8,244 nucleotides of DNA from a bacterium (GTDB lineage: Bacteria > Armatimonadota > Chthonomonadetes > Chthonomonadales > Chthonomonadaceae), in contig JAJZFK010000537.1 of the NCBI GenBank assembly GCA_021805405.1, positions 1 through 8,244 of the forward strand. Reading direction: 5' to 3'. The notes under the pieces are model-generated. The model did not search any database. It saw only the letters and a list, made by a program, of their open reading frames with translations, and was not told the DNA's origin. Numbering within the stretch: the stretch's first letter is position 1; each line of letters begins with the position of its first letter. The position numbers were made by a program, and so were the translations under genes. Below are positions 6,391 through 8,244 of this stretch, in pieces.

Positions 6391-7431
6391 ATGAGACGCG
6401 AAGATAGTTCCCGCAGAGTTGTGATACGTGTAGCTGGAGAAGAGGACCGACACAGGACAGATTTCGTTCGATGGTCGGTAGGTTGGGAGTCCGCGCCTAC
6501 ACGGCATCGCACATGGCCGTTAGCCGATGACGATTGGCTAGACAACCACTATTTTTGTGAGTTTGTGGCTGAGGTCGATGGCGTTATAGCGGGCCGCGTA
6601 GGTCTTGAGGCTTACTATCCACCGTTTGCGCAGATGGTTGACCTGGCAGTGCGGCCGGACTACCGAAGGCGCGGTATTGGTCAGCAACTGATGCATGCCT
6701 GTTTTGAGGCAGCAGGGCGGCGGGGATTTTCGGCGATCTATCTGCAAACTGAAACAGATAACGTAAACGCTCACCGGCTCTACCATTCCCTCGGATTTGT
6801 ACCGACTGCCTATGGCAAAATGCTGCGCATGGTGAAGTTTCTCGACTATCCGCTGGTGAACGATTTTATAAACGCACACCCGCTGGCAGCGTACTGGTGC
6901 GACCCTGCTGCCAATGTGGAGCGCGAGTGGACGTTGCAGTGGAAGGGCTACATCTCCGACGATCGCCTAAGGCTCACACTTACGGGTGGGTCGTGCCAAT
7001 CTGAGAGCGATGGCTTGGCACCATCACTGCCTAACGCTGAATGGATATTGCAGGGTGGTTCGCGCCATCTGTTTATGACCCTGAAAAGCGAAGCGCTTCG
7101 TGACGCCGAGCCTGGTAATCACGTAGAATTGCTGGTCAGTATTGAAAACCAGGGTGAGCGCGATGAGTACGGTGCGATACAGATGGCGCTGCCCCATGGC
7201 ATATCTGTTCGTAGCCCTCAAACACATAGTGAGAGGGTTTTTATTTGGGAGACAAGGCCAGGAGCAAGGTATGAGCAGCCAGTGATTGTGCAGGTTGGAC
7301 GTGATTTTGACGCATCGGTTCTACGGCATCTTAATTACTCTAGTGTGCCCATTGGCTGCGAAGTCTATTGGGAAAACCACCGTGCACTACTTTCGACCAG
7401 CCAGCACATGGCGGCACCCTTACCCGCGTGA
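6391..7431 (+). CDS. GNAT-family N-acetyltransferase with an extra C-terminal domain
   Basis: Residues about 10-150 form a GNAT domain that should transfer an acetyl group from acetyl-CoA to an amine. Motif A runs from Val83-Asp-Leu-Ala-Val-Arg-Pro to the CoA-pyrophosphate loop Arg93-Arg-Gly-Ile-Gly-Gln. Motif B is seen at 118-137 (Gln-Thr-Glu-Thr-Asp-Asn, then Ala-His-Arg-Leu-Tyr, then Leu-Gly-Phe). A single GNAT domain is usually about 150 residues. Here nearly 190 more follow, rich in alternating hydrophobic residues (for example 243-265) that look like beta-strands. The segment Val-Ser-Ile-Glu-Asn-Gln-Gly resembles strands of Ig-like modules, but I do not recognise the family. The substrate is unknown. 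The ATG lies 5 bases after the rsgA stop with AAGGA at 6375-6379 inside rsgA, so the two are probably cotranscribed. RimI-like protein acetylation is possible but unproven. Confidence 0.85.
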   Translation: MRREDSSRRVVIRVAGEEDRHRTDFVRWSVGWESAPTRHRTWPLADDDWLDNHYFCEFVAEVDGVIAGRVGLEAYYPPFAQMVDLAVRPDYRRRGIGQQLMHACFEAAGRRGFSAIYLQTETDNVNAHRLYHSLGFVPTAYGKMLRMVKFLDYPLVNDFINAHPLAAYWCDPAANVEREWTLQWKGYISDDRLRLTLTGGSCQSESDGLAPSLPNAEWILQGGSRHLFMTLKSEALRDAEPGNHVELLVSIENQGERDEYGAIQMALPHGISVRSPQTHSERVFIWETRPGARYEQPVIVQVGRDFDASVLRHLNYSSVPIGCEVYWENHRALLSTSQHMAAPLPA

Positions 7432-7483
7432 AGGTTTTCAACAACGGAACCGCAGGAATAAACAAAAGAAATAAGGATACTGA

Positions 7484-7508
7484 CCCGACAATATTACGGG
7501 CGATTTTT
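7484..7508 (+). terminator. Weak terminator candidate after the GNAT gene
   Basis: CCCG (7484-7487) can pair with CGGG (7497-7500) across a 9-base A/T-rich loop, followed by five T's (7504-7508). The stem is only 4 bp. It is the only termination-like element between the GNAT gene and the next promoter. Confidence 0.25.
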
Positions 7509-7550
7509 GATCTAGAGCATGCAAGAGTAAGTGGAACCAGGTAAAAACTG

Positions 7551-7579
7551 TTGCACACAACTACGGCATGTGCTATACT
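7551..7579 (+). promoter_or_regulatory. Upstream promoter P1 of the cytochrome gene region, sigma70 type
   Basis: The -35 box is TTGCAC (7551-7556) and the -10 box is TATACT (7574-7579), with a 17-base spacer. TG at 7571-7572 makes it an extended -10. Transcription should begin near 7586, just ahead of a Shine-Dalgarno and short ORF. Confidence 0.7.
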
Positions 7580-7602
7580 TAAAACCTAACTAGGGAGCAG
7601 AA

Positions 7603-7650
7603 ATGCCTCCTGCTTATATCGCCGCTATCATTGTTCCGTATCTTCTCTAA
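7603..7650 (+). CDS. Possible 15-codon leader peptide ORF
   Basis: ATG at 7603 is preceded by GGGAG (7593-7597) at 5 bases and lies about 17 bases after the predicted P1 start site. It encodes a hydrophobic peptide, Met-Pro-Pro-Ala-Tyr-Ile-Ala-Ala-Ile-Ile-Val-Pro-Tyr-Leu-Leu, ending in TAA. A hairpin follows 8 bases after the stop. The arrangement of promoter, ribosome site, short ORF and hairpin could be a leader-peptide attenuator or a tiny membrane peptide. There is no run of one amino acid that would point to a sensed metabolite. A chance ORF is quite possible. Confidence 0.35.
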   Translation: MPPAYIAAIIVPYLL

Positions 7651-7658
7651 AGCGCACC

Positions 7659-7687
7659 ACCGTGAAAGCAGTTTTGCTTGACACGGT
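7659..7687 (+). promoter_or_regulatory. Hairpin between the short ORF and promoter P2
   Basis: Six pairs (7659-7664 with 7682-7687) and five inner pairs (7666-7670 with 7675-7679) are separated by a small A/GA internal loop, around a GTTT tetraloop. The P2 -35 box (7678-7683) lies in its right arm. No strong T-tract follows. It could be an attenuator or the 3' end of a short P1 transcript. Confidence 0.45.
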
Positions 7688-7706
7688 TTCAGCGGAAGAG
7701 TATACT
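7678..7706 (+). promoter_or_regulatory. Promoter P2 of the cytochrome gene, near-perfect sigma70 consensus
   Basis: The -35 is an exact TTGACA (7678-7683), the spacer is 17 bases and the -10 is TATACT (7701-7706), one base off consensus. It is the best promoter match in the window. Transcription should begin near 7713, giving a leader of about 123 bases before the cytochrome ATG. A promoter this strong normally needs repression, and an operator-like palindrome overlaps its start. Confidence 0.8.
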
Positions 7707-7734
7707 GATTATACATCAGTAGATACTGATGTAT
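7704..7734. promoter_or_regulatory. Operator-like triple half-site at the P2 start
   Basis: A perfect 10-bp inverted repeat (7711-7720 with 7725-7734, 4-base spacer AGAT) sits right behind the -10 box. A third copy of the core ACTGAT lies at 7704-7709. The three cores start at 7704 (forward), 7715 (reverse) and 7725 (forward), so they are spaced about one helical turn apart. ATACTGAT is repeated directly at 7702 and 7723, 21 bases apart. This suggests binding of a dimeric repressor on one face of the DNA. I cannot assign the regulator family, and none is encoded in the window. As RNA the repeat would form a 5' hairpin. Confidence 0.55.
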
Positions 7735-7828
7735 GGGTGGCATCGTGAAAAATTACACAAGCTGTACTCCGCCCCCTGCGTGAGGCAGTTTCCGTTCCCA
7801 ACGGAAGGTCGCCCCTGGCGCCCTGGAG
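7735..7828 (+). promoter_or_regulatory. Compact structured 5' leader of the cytochrome mRNA
   Basis: GGGTGG (7735-7740) can pair with CCGCCC (7769-7774) with one G-U, enclosing a 28-base internal region. It is followed directly by CTGC/GCAG (7776-7779 with 7785-7788), a perfect 7-bp hairpin with a CCC loop (7790-7796 with 7800-7806), and a further 6-bp hairpin with one bulged T (7807-7813 with 7817-7822). The Shine-Dalgarno TGGAG (7824-7828) comes two bases later. Nearly every base from 7769 to 7822 is in a possible stem. I recognise no known riboswitch class. It could control translation or simply protect the mRNA. Confidence 0.4.
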
Positions 7829-7835
7829 CTTGCAG

Positions 7836-8244
7836 ATGGCCCAAGTCTTTAGCCCGGTAAGTAATACAATTGCTCGAGTTGTGATGTTTTGTGGTGTTGT
7901 AGGACCAATATTCACCCTCATCATTGGCAGTGCAATTACCCGTTCACCATACAATACAAATGTTGGTGTACCCATCGCTCAGCCTGTACCTTTCAGTCAT
8001 GAGCATCACGCAACCGAACTAGGTATCGACTGCAGATACTGCCACACGGGCGTAGAAAAGTCTGGCAACCCGGGTATTCCTTCCACTCAGGTATGTATGT
8101 CTTGTCATTCGCAAATTTGGACGGATAGCCCTCTTATTAAACCAGTACGTGATAGTTACCGTGATAATAAGCCGCTTGTGTGGAATCGTCTAAACTGGGT
8201 ACCGCGTTTTGTATATTTTCCTCATAACATTCATATAGCTCGAG
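7836..8244 (+). CDS. actA: Membrane-anchored multihaem cytochrome c, ActA-like subunit of alternative complex III, 3' end cut off
   Basis: ActA carries c-type haems on the outer face of the quinol-oxidising alternative complex III (Act/MFIcc), passing electrons to a terminal oxidase or cytochrome c. The 136 visible residues begin with a hydrophobic anchor at about 13-35, preceded by Arg14. Two CxxCH haem sites are seen: Cys66-Arg-Tyr-Cys-His70 and Cys87-Met-Ser-Cys-His91. Histidines of Phe-Ser-His-Glu-His-His (53-58) and Phe-Pro-His-Asn-Ile-His (128-133) are likely axial ligands. The stretch from Leu-Gly-Ile-Asp-Cys to Phe-Val-Tyr-Phe-Pro-His follows the pattern I know from ActA-like proteins, including Cys-His-Ser-Gln-Ile-Trp. 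The window stops just before the expected third haem site. ATG 7836 has TGGAG 7 bases upstream, and the frame is closed by TGA at 7746. Other membrane cytochrome c3/c7 proteins, such as QrcA, are the alternative. Confidence 0.82.
   Translation, partial: MAQVFSPVSNTIARVVMFCGVVGPIFTLIIGSAITRSPYNTNVGVPIAQPVPFSHEHHATELGIDCRYCHTGVEKSGNPGIPSTQVCMSCHSQIWTDSPLIKPVRDSYRDNKPLVWNRLNWVPRFVYFPHNIHIAR

Noticed and set aside
7733..7783. A 16-codon ORF (ATG 7733, or GTG 7745) in the actA leader
   Set aside because: It has no Shine-Dalgarno, begins within the palindrome and overlaps bases that can form helices. Better explained as chance within a structured leader.
1..8244. Search for mobile elements, tRNA or rRNA genes, integration sites and defence genes
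   Set aside because: No transposase, integrase, tRNA-like cloverleaf, target-site duplication or toxin-antitoxin pair was recognised. Gene order and content look like stable core chromosome.

Overview
The window is a stretch of bacterial chromosome with every recognisable gene on the + strand. It reads mostly as ordinary, well-conserved housekeeping sequence. In order it holds the end of an AI-2E-type membrane permease, L-threonine 3-dehydrogenase (tdh), ribosomal protein S15 (rpsO), polynucleotide phosphorylase (pnp), the ribosome-assembly GTPase RsgA, a two-domain GNAT acetyltransferase, and the first 136 codons of a multihaem cytochrome resembling ActA of alternative complex III. Non-ATG starts (GTG for rpsO, TTG for pnp), good Shine-Dalgarno sequences and sigma70-type promoters all point to a bacterium. 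A putative alternative complex III fits several phyla (Armatimonadota, Chloroflexota, Bacteroidota/Rhodothermota, Acidobacteriota and others). Armatimonadota is only my guess, and the window does not settle it.

Layout. (1) 2-2202: permease and tdh overlap by four bases (ATGA) and are probably co-translated. (2) 2233-5237: an extended -10 promoter drives rpsO. It is followed by a GC-rich hairpin, a roughly 300-base leader with a very long stem-loop, and pnp. This resembles the rpsO-pnp arrangement of E. coli, where an RNase III hairpin in the pnp leader gives autoregulation. Two tandem hairpins follow pnp. (3) 5345-7431: rsgA and the GNAT gene are separated by 5 bases and likely form one operon. 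(4) 7432-7835: a gene-free region of about 400 bases, dense in signals. It holds two near-consensus sigma70 promoters, a possible 15-codon leader ORF, a helically phased operator-like triple half-site, and a compact run of hairpins ending at the Shine-Dalgarno of the cytochrome gene. (5) 7836 to the end: the membrane-anchored multihaem cytochrome, probably the first gene of a respiratory operon that continues beyond the window.

Functionally, rpsO, pnp and rsgA connect small-subunit assembly with RNA turnover: S15 organises the 16S central domain, RsgA checks late 30S maturation and PNPase degrades RNA. The respiratory gene at the end is separately controlled. No convincing new system is present. 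The least explained pieces are the regulatory region before the cytochrome, the C-terminal domain of the GNAT protein, and the Arg/Asp/Gly-rich tail of PNPase.
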